Both the position numbers and the translations under genes were made by a program. The notes beneath the pieces are model-generated. The model was not told the origin of the DNA and searched no databases. It was given only the letters and a program-made list of their open reading frames with translations. Below, piece by piece: positions 1 through 6,158 of a stretch of DNA of 6,158 nt. The stretch's first letter is position 1. Each line of letters opens with the position of its first letter. This DNA is from Christensenella sp. UBA7102 (GTDB taxonomy: Bacteria; Bacillota; Clostridia; Christensenellales; UBA1750). Where the stretch lies: NCBI GenBank assembly GCA_002492415.1, contig DKYK01000014.1, positions 20,760-26,917 of the forward strand, written 5' to 3'.

Positions 1-24
1 ACTAGCCAACTGTACTATAGCCCC
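1..24 (-). tRNA. 5' end of a tRNA gene, cut by the window edge
   Basis: Read on the minus strand from 24 to 1, the sequence fits the first third of a tRNA. It has a 7-nt acceptor strand GGGGCTA, then T8 and A9, a D-stem 5' strand GTAC, and a D-loop AGTTGGCTA with the invariant A14 and G18G19 and A21. It then starts GT, which would continue the 3' D-stem strand (GTAC pairs with GTAC). A strong promoter sits just upstream and its predicted start site (about 31) lies only about 7 nt before the mature 5' end, as is usual for stable RNA genes. The anticodon, T-arm and acceptor 3' strand are outside the window, so the amino acid identity cannot be given. The call rests on about 24 nt and could be a chance match, but pattern and promoter agree. 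Confidence 0.68.
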
Positions 25-37
25 AAGTACAAATAGA

Positions 38-66
38 ATTATATCATACGCGGCAACATTCGTCAA
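38..66 (-). promoter_or_regulatory. Strong sigma-A promoter reading left into the tRNA gene
   Basis: On the minus strand there is a -35 box TTGACG (66-61), a spacer of exactly 17 nt (60-44), and a perfect -10 box TATAAT (43-38). The -10 is preceded by TGA, giving the extended -10 form TGnTATAAT. Transcription should start near position 31 and enter the tRNA-like sequence at 24. This is the best promoter match in the window. It diverges from the membrane protein gene that starts at 141. Confidence 0.85.
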
Positions 67-140
67 CTTTTTTTGCATTCGCGCGGAATTTTTATTTTAT
101 GGCATGGCAAGACTAGCTAAAGGAAAAGGAGAGGATGCCC

Positions 141-854
141 ATGCTGTGGGATATGGCGCGCGCGGCGTTGTTTTCCATCGTGTCCATTGTCGCGCTGTTT
201 TTTTTGACAAAAATGATCGGCAACCGGCAGGTTTCGCAGCTGTCGCTGTTCGACTACATCAACGGTATTACCATAGGTTCCATTGCGGCCGAGCTTGCCA
301 CGTCGCTGGAGACCGACGCGCTAAAACCTCTGACGGCGATGGTGGTTTATGCGCTGGCCACCTTTGTCGTTTCCATCATCAGCTCCAAATCGCTTAAATT
401 TAGGCGTTTTGCGATGGGGAGGCCGCTGGTGCTAATGGAGGATGGGAGAATTTATGCGCGCAGCCTGACTCGGGCGCGCGTGGACTTGAGCGAGATGCAG
501 ATGCAGCTGCGCGGCATGGGCTACTTCAACATGGACGATGTGCAAACCGTGGTGATGGAGCCAAATGGTAAAATGAGCGTGATGCCTCGGTCGGGCAGGC
601 GCCCCGTCTGTCCCGAGGACATGGGCATGCAGCTGCCCGAAGAAAAGCCTGTGACCAACGTGATCCTGGACGGCGCGGTCCTCAAGGAAAACCTGCGTCG
701 CACGGGCAACAACGAAAAATGGTTGGAGAATCGGCTCCGGGAGTTGGGCATTGCCGACCCTGCGCGTGTATTTCTTGCTACCTGTGACGGCAATAATGTG
801 CTGTCGGTATACCTGCGTATCACCAAGGAACGGGATATGGATATCTTCAGTTAA
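141..854 (+). CDS. DUF421 family membrane protein (YetF/YcaP-like)
   Basis: A 237-residue inner-membrane protein of the DUF421 family, whose biochemical role is not established. The N-terminal third is hydrophobic, with likely membrane segments at about residues 6-25, 40-54 (weak) and 61-82. The signature stretch KMIGNRQVSQLSLFDYINGI (about 24-43), followed by TIGS, matches the family pattern (R/K-x-x-G-K/N-R-Q, then xFD and TIGS). After it comes a soluble domain with GRPLVLMEDGRI (about 93-104), LRGMGYFNMDDVQTVVMEPNG (split here as LRGMGY at 123-128 and MEPNGKMSV at 139-147), and a C-terminal segment with WLENRLRELGI that is typical of YetF-type proteins. Start choice: an in-frame ATG at 135 lies only 3 nt after the AGGAG at 127-131, whereas ATG 141 is 9 nt away, the same spacing as in the next gene. 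I prefer 141; starting at 135 adds two residues. The gene stands alone between a divergent tRNA-like gene and the promoter of the following operon. No convincing promoter of its own was found. Confidence 0.88.
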   Translation: MLWDMARAALFSIVSIVALFFLTKMIGNRQVSQLSLFDYINGITIGSIAAELATSLETDALKPLTAMVVYALATFVVSIISSKSLKFRRFAMGRPLVLMEDGRIYARSLTRARVDLSEMQMQLRGMGYFNMDDVQTVVMEPNGKMSVMPRSGRRPVCPEDMGMQLPEEKPVTNVILDGAVLKENLRRTGNNEKWLENRLRELGIADPARVFLATCDGNNVLSVYLRITKERDMDIFS

Positions 855-881
855 AGAGGGCTTTCATCGACCAAATTGGGT

Positions 882-910
882 TTGACGAACCGAATAAAAT
901 GCGCTATGAT
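882..910 (+). promoter_or_regulatory. Sigma-A promoter of the GT2-rarA-tldD-tldE operon
   Basis: A -35 box TTGACG (882-887), a 17-nt spacer and a -10 box TATGAT (905-910) give a near-consensus housekeeping promoter. The predicted start is near 917, leaving a leader of about 47 nt before the ATG at 964. The -35 hexamer is identical to that of the tRNA promoter at the left edge. A short inverted repeat, GCTAT-G-ATAGC (903-913), overlaps the -10 box. No clear terminator separates this promoter from the upstream DUF421 gene, so some readthrough is possible. Confidence 0.75.
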
Positions 911-924
911 AGCATTGGTATGAA

Positions 925-947
925 TTGCAGATACGAAAACACTGCAA
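925..947 (+). other. Possible small hairpin in the operon leader
   Basis: TTGCAG (925-930) and CTGCAA (942-947) form a perfect 6-bp inverted repeat with an 11-nt loop. It lies inside the predicted untranslated leader and ends two bases before the Shine-Dalgarno sequence AAGGAG (949-954). It lacks a T-run and is too weak for a terminator. It could modestly affect ribosome loading or mRNA stability, or be chance. Confidence 0.35.
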
Positions 948-963
948 AAAGGAGAAAGCTATC

Positions 964-2010
964 ATGGTTGTGGTTCTGATCCCCTCTTACAAGCCGGACG
1001 AGGGACTCATCACGCTGCTTGAGCAGCTTACCGCTCAGAAGCGCTACGAGGGCGTTGTGGTGGTGGATGACGGCGGCGGGGCGGAATACAGCGATTATTT
1101 TGATCGCGCTGCGCGCATGGAGGGTGTGTTTGTCACGCGCCATGCGGTCAACCTTGGCAAGGGCAGGGCGCTCAAAACGGGTATCAACGAGATCATGCGA
1201 CGCTATCCGGGTGCGCATGTGGTCACCGCCGACGCCGACGGCCAGCACACACCCCAGGATATTGCAAGGGTGGCAGATGCGCTGGAAGCAGGCGATGGCA
1301 GCACCATCGTGCTGGGAAAGCGCGTGTTTGGCAAGGGCACACCTGTCAGATCTCTGCTGGGCAATACCATCACGCGATGGGTATTCGCACTGTCCACAGG
1401 CAAAAAAGTGTACGATACGCAGACGGGTTTGCGTGGACTGCCAGCAAATTTGCTGCCGGAGATGATGAACATTCCTGGCGAACGATACGAATATGAGATG
1501 AATATGCTGCTGCAGGCCCCAAGAGATGGGGCGCAGTTTGAGGAGATTGAAATCGAGACGGTCTATATCAATAACAACGCGGGTTCGCATTTTAATCCCG
1601 TGCGCGATGCGCTGCGCGTGTTTTCGCGCGTGCTGTCATTTGCCGCATCCTCGATGATTTGCTTTGCGGTGGATTACGCCGGCTACGCGGTGCTGCTTGA
1701 GCTGTTTGACCTTCGGCCGGAAATTGCTTACCTGGGCGCACGGTTGATTAGCTCCGTGCTCAATTTTGCCATTAACCGCAATGTGGTCTTTGGCGCGCGC
1801 AAGGGTTCGTTGTGGAAGCAGATTGTGGGTTATTATGCGCTTGCAGCGCTGGTGATGGTGCTCGGATCGCTTGGTGTGGACTGGGGCACGAGGGTGCTGC
1901 ACATCAATGAGTACCTGATTAAGGTCATCGTGGATGTGCTGCTATCCGTGCTGTCCTTCCTGGGTCAGCGGCTGGTGGTGTTCCGTCCCGCAAAGGCAAA
2001 ACAGGCGTAA
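964..2010 (+). CDS. Family 2 glycosyltransferase fused to a GtrA-like membrane domain
   Basis: A 348-residue two-domain protein. Residues 1-215 are a GT-A fold glycosyltransferase of the DPM1/GtrB type: VVVLIPSYKPDEG at the N-terminus, VVVVDDGG (31-38) for nucleotide binding, NLGKGRALKTG (63-73), the metal-binding DAD of DADGQH (90-95), and DTQTGLRGL (151-159) with RYEYEM (174-179) near the acceptor site. Residues about 220-342 are a GtrA-like domain with four predicted membrane helices (about 222-247, 256-276, 286-304, 316-336) and the family-typical NFAINRNVVF and GQRLVVFRP motifs. By family knowledge the first domain transfers a sugar from a nucleotide sugar to polyprenyl phosphate, and GtrA proteins are thought to flip the lipid-linked sugar. 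The sugar cannot be told from sequence. ATG 964 is chosen over a TTG at 925 because AAGGAG (949-954) precedes it by 9 nt and homology starts at once. It is the first gene of a four-gene operon; rarA follows after 14 nt. Confidence 0.9.
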   Translation: MVVVLIPSYKPDEGLITLLEQLTAQKRYEGVVVVDDGGGAEYSDYFDRAARMEGVFVTRHAVNLGKGRALKTGINEIMRRYPGAHVVTADADGQHTPQDIARVADALEAGDGSTIVLGKRVFGKGTPVRSLLGNTITRWVFALSTGKKVYDTQTGLRGLPANLLPEMMNIPGERYEYEMNMLLQAPRDGAQFEEIEIETVYINNNAGSHFNPVRDALRVFSRVLSFAASSMICFAVDYAGYAVLLELFDLRPEIAYLGARLISSVLNFAINRNVVFGARKGSLWKQIVGYYALAALVMVLGSLGVDWGTRVLHINEYLIKVIVDVLLSVLSFLGQRLVVFRPAKAKQA

Positions 2011-2024
2011 GGGGAGGGAGCGCG

Positions 2025-3341
2025 ATGGATCTGTTTTCCGCAGCGAATAATGAGCAGCGTCTGGCGCCGCTTGCCGACCGCATGCGCCCGCGCACGCTGG
2101 ATGAGTTCCTGGGGCAGAAGCATATCGTGGGTCCGGGGACATTGCTGCGACGTGCCATTGAGGCGGACCGACTGACCAGCAGCATCTTTTTCGGCCCTCC
2201 GGGCGTGGGAAAGACTACGCTTGCTTCCATCATTGCCAATACGACCGCTTCTGAGTTTGTGCAGCTCAATGCTGTCACCTCGGGCGTTGCCGAGGTGCGC
2301 AAGGTCATCGAAGAGGCGCGCGACCGCATGCGCATGTACGGCAAGTCCACCTATCTTCTGCTGGACGAGTGCCACAGATGGTCCAAGTCTCAATCGGATT
2401 CCATATTGCCTGCCATTGAGCGCGGCGTCATTCGTTTCATCGGCTCCACGACGGAGAATCCCGTCATCGCCATGACGCCCGCCATCGTGTCACGTTGCCG
2501 TCTGTTTGAATTCAAGTCTCTGACGCAGGAGGACATTCGGACCGCGCTGCTGCGGGCGCTGCGCGACGGAGAACGCGGCTTTGGCAAAATGCGGGTGGAG
2601 CTGACCGACGAGGCGCTGGCTCATTTTGTGGCGATGTCCAACGGAGATGTGCGCAGCGCGCTCAACGCGCTGGAGCTGGCGGTGTTGTCCACACTGCCGG
2701 ATGAAACCGGCGTGATTCTGGTGGACGCGCAGGTAGCGGCGCAGTCGGTGCAGCAAAAGGTGCTGGCGATGGACGAGAGCTATTACTATGATATGCTCTC
2801 GGCGTTCTGTAAATCGCTGCGCGGCTCGGACAGCGATGCGGCGCTCGCCTGGTTTGCCCGCATGGTGACCAGCGGCGTGGACCCTCGCATCATCGTGCGT
2901 CGGCTCATCGCGCATGCGTCCGAGGACGTGGGCCTTGCAAATCCCCAGGCTATGCTCATGGCAACTGCCGCCTGGACGGCGCTGGATGCCATCGGCCTTC
3001 CTGAGGCGCGGCTGCCCATTGCGCAGGCCATCATCTACATCTGCGAGTCCAGCAAGTCCAACTCCGTGGTCATGGCGGTGGACGCCGCTTTTGAGGCGGC
3101 AAAGAGCGCCGAGAACCGTCCCGTGCCCGCGCATCTGCGCGACACCCATTATAAGGGGGCGGATCGGCTGGGCAGCGGCGAAGGCTATAAGTATCCGCAC
3201 GATTATCCCGGTCATTACGTTCGGCAGCAGTATATGCCGGACGATGCGCTGGGTCAGCAATATTATTTCCCGTCCGATATGGGTTTTGAAGACAGAATCC
3301 GCCAGCAACGGGCGGTAAGAGGAAAGAGGGAGAGTACATGA
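2025..3341 (+). CDS. rarA: Replication-associated recombination protein RarA (MgsA), AAA+ ATPase
   Basis: A 438-residue AAA+ ATPase of the RarA/MgsA/WRNIP1 family, related to clamp-loader subunits, which acts on single-stranded DNA gaps and stalled replication forks. The N-terminus MRPRTLDEFLGQKHIVGPG (20-38) is the family box. Walker A is GPPGVGKTT (57-65), Walker B is LLLDECH (111-117), sensor 1 is STTEN (141-145), the arginine-finger region is SRCR (156-159), and sensor 2 lies in GDVRSALNALE (207-217). The C-terminal tetramerisation part has SEDVGLANPQA (299-309), the LPEARLPIAQA segment (325-335), and the tail YKYPHDYPGHYVRQQYMPD (388-406). Length is normal for the family. Walker B and its surroundings read DECHRWSK, whereas E. 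coli and Bacillus proteins have DE[VI]HRFNK, so this is a variant branch. The start follows GGGGAGGG (2011-2018) by 6 nt. The stop overlaps the tldD start by 4 nt (ATGA), indicating translational coupling. Confidence 0.93.
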   Translation: MDLFSAANNEQRLAPLADRMRPRTLDEFLGQKHIVGPGTLLRRAIEADRLTSSIFFGPPGVGKTTLASIIANTTASEFVQLNAVTSGVAEVRKVIEEARDRMRMYGKSTYLLLDECHRWSKSQSDSILPAIERGVIRFIGSTTENPVIAMTPAIVSRCRLFEFKSLTQEDIRTALLRALRDGERGFGKMRVELTDEALAHFVAMSNGDVRSALNALELAVLSTLPDETGVILVDAQVAAQSVQQKVLAMDESYYYDMLSAFCKSLRGSDSDAALAWFARMVTSGVDPRIIVRRLIAHASEDVGLANPQAMLMATAAWTALDAIGLPEARLPIAQAIIYICESSKSNSVVMAVDAAFEAAKSAENRPVPAHLRDTHYKGADRLGSGEGYKYPHDYPGHYVRQQYMPDDALGQQYYFPSDMGFEDRIRQQRAVRGKREST

Positions 3342-4720
3342 TCAAGAAATCTGACGCGGAACTGATCCTGTCCTGTGCACTGCGCACGGGCGGCGATTTT
3401 GCCGAGATCTTTGTCGAGGACGTCAACGCGGGTAGCATCGGCCTGCTAGACGGCCACATTGAGGCTGCCAACCGCAGCCATACCCGCGGCGCGGGCATCC
3501 GCGTATTCCGCGGCACGGCTTCGGTTTACGCCTACACCAACGAGTTGAGCCTGGAAGGCATGCTCAGCACCGCGCGCCAGGCGGCGGCCGCGTTGGGCCA
3601 GGCAAAGGAGGAAGGCGCTCCCGTGGTGCTCTACAATGCCGTGGCGCGCAATATTCACCGCATCGATCGTTTTGCGGGCGATGTGGAGGGCAAGAAGAAG
3701 GCCGACGTGCTCTACCTTGCCAACAGCGCGGCGCGCCAGGTGTCCGATGAGATTGTGCAGGTATCGGCCGGCATCACGGACAACCAGCAGCACGTGCTCA
3801 TCGCAAACACCGAGGGACTCTATGTGCACGATACCCGCACCTACACCCGTCTGCGCGTCACCGCTGTGGCAGCCTCGGGCGCAGAAAACCAGACAGGTAC
3901 CGCATCCCCCGGCGCGCACGCAGGCTATGAGTTTATCGAAGGGCTGGACATTGAGGCACTGGCCAAAAAAGCGGGCAGCACTGCCGTGACCATGCTGCAT
4001 GCAAAGCCCTGTCCCGCAGGTAGGATGCCCGTGGTCATTGAGAACGGCTTTGGCGGCGTCATCTTTCACGAGGCGTGCGGACATGCGCTGGAGGCCACCA
4101 GCGTGGGTCGAAATTGCTCGGTGTTCTGCGGAAAGCTCGGCCAGAAGATCGCAGCCGACTGCGTGACCGCCGTGGATGACGGCACCATTCCCAATGCTTG
4201 GGGCTCCATCAACATCGACGACGAGGGTCAACCCGCGCAGCGCAAGGTACTCATTGAGAATGGCGTGCTCAAGGGCTATATGATCGACCGCTTGGGTTCC
4301 CGGAGAATGGGCATGCCCATGACGGGGTCCGGCCGCCGGCAGGACTACACGTATGCGCCCACTTCGCGCATGACCAATACCTTCATCTGCGCTGGGAAAG
4401 ACGACAACGAGGAGATGATCGCCACCATGGGCGACGGCCTTTACGCTGCGCAGATGGGCGGCGGCTCCGTCAATCCTGTTACCGGCGAGTTCAATTTCGC
4501 AGTCAACGAGGGCTACCTCGTGCGCGACGGCAAGATTGCCGAACCCGTTCGGGGCGCGACGCTCATCGGCAAGGGCGCGGAGATCCTGATGAAGATCGAC
4601 CGCGTGGGCGATAACCTGCTCACGGCTCAGGGCGTGTGCGGTTCGCTTTCCGGCTCTGTGCGGACCGATGTCGGCCAGCCGCGGCTGCGCGTTTCGTCCA
4701 TCACCGTAGGCGGCAGGTAA
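3338..4720 (+). CDS. tldD: TldD, catalytic subunit of the TldD/TldE zinc metalloprotease
   Basis: A 460-residue member of the TldD/PmbA family (peptidase U62). In E. coli TldD pairs with TldE to degrade unfolded peptides, and it matures microcin B17 and helps remove the CcdA antitoxin. The metal motif HExxxH is present as HEACGH (244-249) in the stretch FGGVIFHEACGHALEA. H244 and H249 would bind zinc and E245 would be the catalytic base. The third zinc ligand known from E. coli TldD, a cysteine near the C-terminus, matches C434 in QGVCGS. Other family blocks are GLLDGHIE (35-42), RGAGIRVF (50-57), LIANTEGLYVHD (154-165), GMPMTGSGRRQDY (325-337), and GGGSVNPVTGEFNF (374-387). All key residues are intact. 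The start ATG shares four bases with the rarA stop and follows GAGGGAG (3326-3332) by 5 nt. tldE is 13 nt downstream, so both subunits should be made together. No signal peptide is seen, so it is cytoplasmic. No precursor peptide substrate gene is visible in the window. Confidence 0.94.
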   Translation: MIKKSDAELILSCALRTGGDFAEIFVEDVNAGSIGLLDGHIEAANRSHTRGAGIRVFRGTASVYAYTNELSLEGMLSTARQAAAALGQAKEEGAPVVLYNAVARNIHRIDRFAGDVEGKKKADVLYLANSAARQVSDEIVQVSAGITDNQQHVLIANTEGLYVHDTRTYTRLRVTAVAASGAENQTGTASPGAHAGYEFIEGLDIEALAKKAGSTAVTMLHAKPCPAGRMPVVIENGFGGVIFHEACGHALEATSVGRNCSVFCGKLGQKIAADCVTAVDDGTIPNAWGSINIDDEGQPAQRKVLIENGVLKGYMIDRLGSRRMGMPMTGSGRRQDYTYAPTSRMTNTFICAGKDDNEEMIATMGDGLYAAQMGGGSVNPVTGEFNFAVNEGYLVRDGKIAEPVRGATLIGKGAEILMKIDRVGDNLLTAQGVCGSLSGSVRTDVGQPRLRVSSITVGGR

Positions 4721-4733
4721 GGGGGAGAGCATT

Positions 4734-6089
4734 ATGTTCAATATTCTTGAGAAGTTTGAGAAACTGGTGCGGCTCGCGCTGGACGCGGGCTTTGAAAAGG
4801 CGGAGGTGTTCGCCACCGCGTCAGAATCCTTTTCGGTGCAGGTCTACGAGGGCGCTATTGAGGATTATCGCGTGCAAAGACGCGCCGGTATCGCGCTGCG
4901 CGGCCTGCTGAACGGACAGATGGGCTATGCTTCTACCGAGGTGGATGACGAGGGAGAGTATGCCGACCTCGTCGCCCGTGCAAAGGAAAATGCGTTGCTG
5001 CTGGAGAGCGCAGACGAACAGTTCATTTATGACGGCAAGGAAAAGCTGGAATGGCTCAGCTCTGTCAGTCCCGCTCTGCAGGAGGTGTCCGCCGAGCGCA
5101 AGATCGCGCTGGCGATGGAGATGGAAAAGGCGTGCTTTGCGCAGGACGCGCGCGTGCAGCGCACCGCCGCCTGCGAGGTGGGTACCGAGCATGCTTCCTG
5201 CGTGCTGGTCAATTCCGAGGGTCTGCACCGCACCTTTGAGAACAACATCGCCTATGCTGCGGTGGAACCCGTGCTCGCCGTGGGCGAGAGCCAGATCGAC
5301 GGCTTTGCCTATAAATTCACCCGCAACTTTGAGGAGCTGGACGCGCAGGCACTGGCCAAGGAAGCGGTGGAGGACGCTGTGCGCTACATGAACGCCTCCT
5401 CCATGCCCTCGGGCTCCATGCCTGTGGTATTCTCTCCCGACGCGATGGCGACGCTGCTGGCCACCTTTGCGGGCGTATTCTCGGCGGACAATGCGCAGAA
5501 GGGGCTGTCGCTGCTAAACGGCAAGGAGGGCGAGTCCATCGCGTCGGAAGCTGTGACGATTTACGACGATCCTTCCGATGGCTTGGGATACGCCGGTATG
5601 CCATTTGACGGCGAAGGGGTTCCCACAAGCAAGAAGGCCGTGGTGGACAAAGGCGTGCTGAGCACGTTGCTTTATACGCTCAAGACCGCGAAGAAGGCAG
5701 GAAAAACCACTACTGGCAACGCCTCGCGCCCCTCGTATGCCTCGACGGTGGGCACCGCGCCCACCAACTTCTACATCGCTTCGGGTGCGCAGTCCGCGCA
5801 GGAGGTGTATGCGCTTGCGGGCGACAGCGTGCGCATCGACAAGCTGATGGGGACCCATGCCGGAGCCAATCCCATCTCAGGCGATTTTTCTCTGGCGGCC
5901 AAGGGCATGCGCATTCGAGAGGGTAAGCTGGACGGCCCCGTGGAACAGATCACCGTGTCGGGCAACTTCTATTCGCTGCTCAAGGGCGTGCGCGCCGTGG
6001 GCAATGATCTCAAGTTCGGCATGCCAGGCGCCTGCGCCGTGGGCGCTCCCACCGTGCTTGCCGACGGCCTGACCATCGCGGGCAAGTAA
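4734..6089 (+). CDS. tldE: TldE (PmbA), non-catalytic partner of TldD
   Basis: A 451-residue TldD/PmbA family protein, the partner that with TldD encloses the proteolytic chamber. It has the same overall fold blocks as TldD: an N-terminal domain with SFSVQVYEGAIEDYRVQRRA (32-51, continuing into GIALRG), a middle VNSEGLHRTFEN (159-170), and a C-terminal domain with GTAPTNFYIASG (340-351), GANPISGDFSLAAKG (377-391) and NFYSLLKGVRAVGNDL (411-426). It lacks HExxxH: the corresponding segment reads PDAMATLLATF (235-245). The zinc-ligand cysteine is also not conserved in context, which is normal for TldE. This makes the subunit assignment firm. The ATG at 4734 follows GGGGGAG (4721-4727) by 6 nt and the tldD stop by 13 nt. 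It is the last gene of the operon seen here. No clear hairpin-plus-T-run terminator follows the stop codon, so transcription may continue past the window. Confidence 0.94.
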   Translation: MFNILEKFEKLVRLALDAGFEKAEVFATASESFSVQVYEGAIEDYRVQRRAGIALRGLLNGQMGYASTEVDDEGEYADLVARAKENALLLESADEQFIYDGKEKLEWLSSVSPALQEVSAERKIALAMEMEKACFAQDARVQRTAACEVGTEHASCVLVNSEGLHRTFENNIAYAAVEPVLAVGESQIDGFAYKFTRNFEELDAQALAKEAVEDAVRYMNASSMPSGSMPVVFSPDAMATLLATFAGVFSADNAQKGLSLLNGKEGESIASEAVTIYDDPSDGLGYAGMPFDGEGVPTSKKAVVDKGVLSTLLYTLKTAKKAGKTTTGNASRPSYASTVGTAPTNFYIASGAQSAQEVYALAGDSVRIDKLMGTHAGANPISGDFSLAAKGMRIREGKLDGPVEQITVSGNFYSLLKGVRAVGNDLKFGMPGACAVGAPTVLADGLTIAGK

Positions 6090-6117
6090 CGTTTTTTCGC
6101 GGTAAGGCGCCATTTAT

Positions 6118-6149
6118 TTGAGAATTTACGAAGGGTGTTGAGGTATAAT
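6118..6149 (+). promoter_or_regulatory. Possible promoter for a gene beyond the right edge
   Basis: A perfect -10 box TATAAT lies at 6144-6149 in the 69-nt stretch after tldE. The best -35 candidates are poorly placed: TTGAGA (6118-6123) gives a 20-nt spacer, TTTACG (6125-6130) only 13. The call therefore rests mainly on the -10 box and on its place between the end of the operon and the window edge. Transcription would begin near 6156, at the limit of the window. Confidence 0.4.
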
Positions 6150-6158
6150 ACATAGGTA

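Noticed and set aside
73..100. TTGCAT-N16-TTTTAT as a promoter for the DUF421 gene
   Set aside because: The -10 box matches only 4 of 6 positions and the region is simply T-rich, so it is too weak to annotate.
851..881. A terminator after the DUF421 gene (CCAAATTGG)
   Set aside because: The palindrome leaves only one loop base and is followed by GTTTG rather than a T-run.
925..963. TTG at 925 as an alternative start for the glycosyltransferase
   Set aside because: It would add 13 residues (MQIRKHCKKEKAI) that contain the Shine-Dalgarno sequence of the ATG at 964, and the family homology begins at that ATG.
2490..3308. A 272-codon minus-strand open frame inside rarA, and a 228-codon one at 904-1590
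   Set aside because: Both lie antisense to well-supported genes, show no family motifs and have compositions typical of shadow frames.
3446..4816. A 456-codon open frame on the minus strand covering almost all of tldD
   Set aside because: The translation is rich in His, Ala, Gly and Arg with no recognisable domain, as expected for the antisense shadow of a GC-rich gene. The plus strand has a complete, motif-bearing tldD.
6072..6112. A terminator after tldE, suggested by GTTTTTTCGCGG and a GGCGCC palindrome
   Set aside because: The T-run precedes the GC-rich parts instead of following a stem, and the only pairing (CGCG with CGCG, loop about 17 nt) is weak. It does not have the form of an intrinsic terminator on the plus strand.

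Overview
The window reads as ordinary chromosomal DNA from a Gram-positive anaerobe, most likely a moderately GC-rich member of the Clostridia (Firmicutes). The pointers are purine-rich Shine-Dalgarno sequences ahead of every gene, sigma-A-type promoters with TTGACG/TATAAT-like boxes, a DUF421 (YetF-type) membrane protein, and an AAA+ RarA/MgsA protein whose motif spelling I associate with clostridial homologues. The taxonomic placement is inference; no rRNA or other strong marker is present.

Layout. At the left edge, on the minus strand, is the first ~24 nt of what looks like a tRNA gene running off the window, driven by an almost perfect extended -10 promoter at 38-66. Diverging from it on the plus strand is a DUF421/YetF-like membrane protein gene (141-854). 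A 109-nt gap holds a good sigma-A promoter (882-910), which begins a compact four-gene plus-strand operon: a family 2 glycosyltransferase fused to a GtrA-type membrane domain (964-2010), rarA/mgsA (2025-3341), tldD (3338-4720) and tldE/pmbA (4734-6089). Intergenic spaces in the operon are 14 nt, a 4-nt ATGA overlap, and 13 nt. The last 69 nt contain no gene but carry a perfect TATAAT box that may start the next transcript.

How the genes fit together. TldD and TldE are the two halves of one heteromeric zinc protease and are adjacent and co-oriented as expected. The GT2-GtrA protein would make and possibly flip a polyprenyl-phosphate-linked sugar for the cell envelope. RarA acts at stalled replication forks. 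I see no obvious biochemical link among these three activities; the operon may simply be co-expressed housekeeping genes. I found no mobile element, CRISPR array, phage gene or clear novel system. The best second-look items are the truncated tRNA with its strong promoter, the GT2-GtrA fusion, the variant RarA motifs, and the small inverted repeats around the operon promoter.
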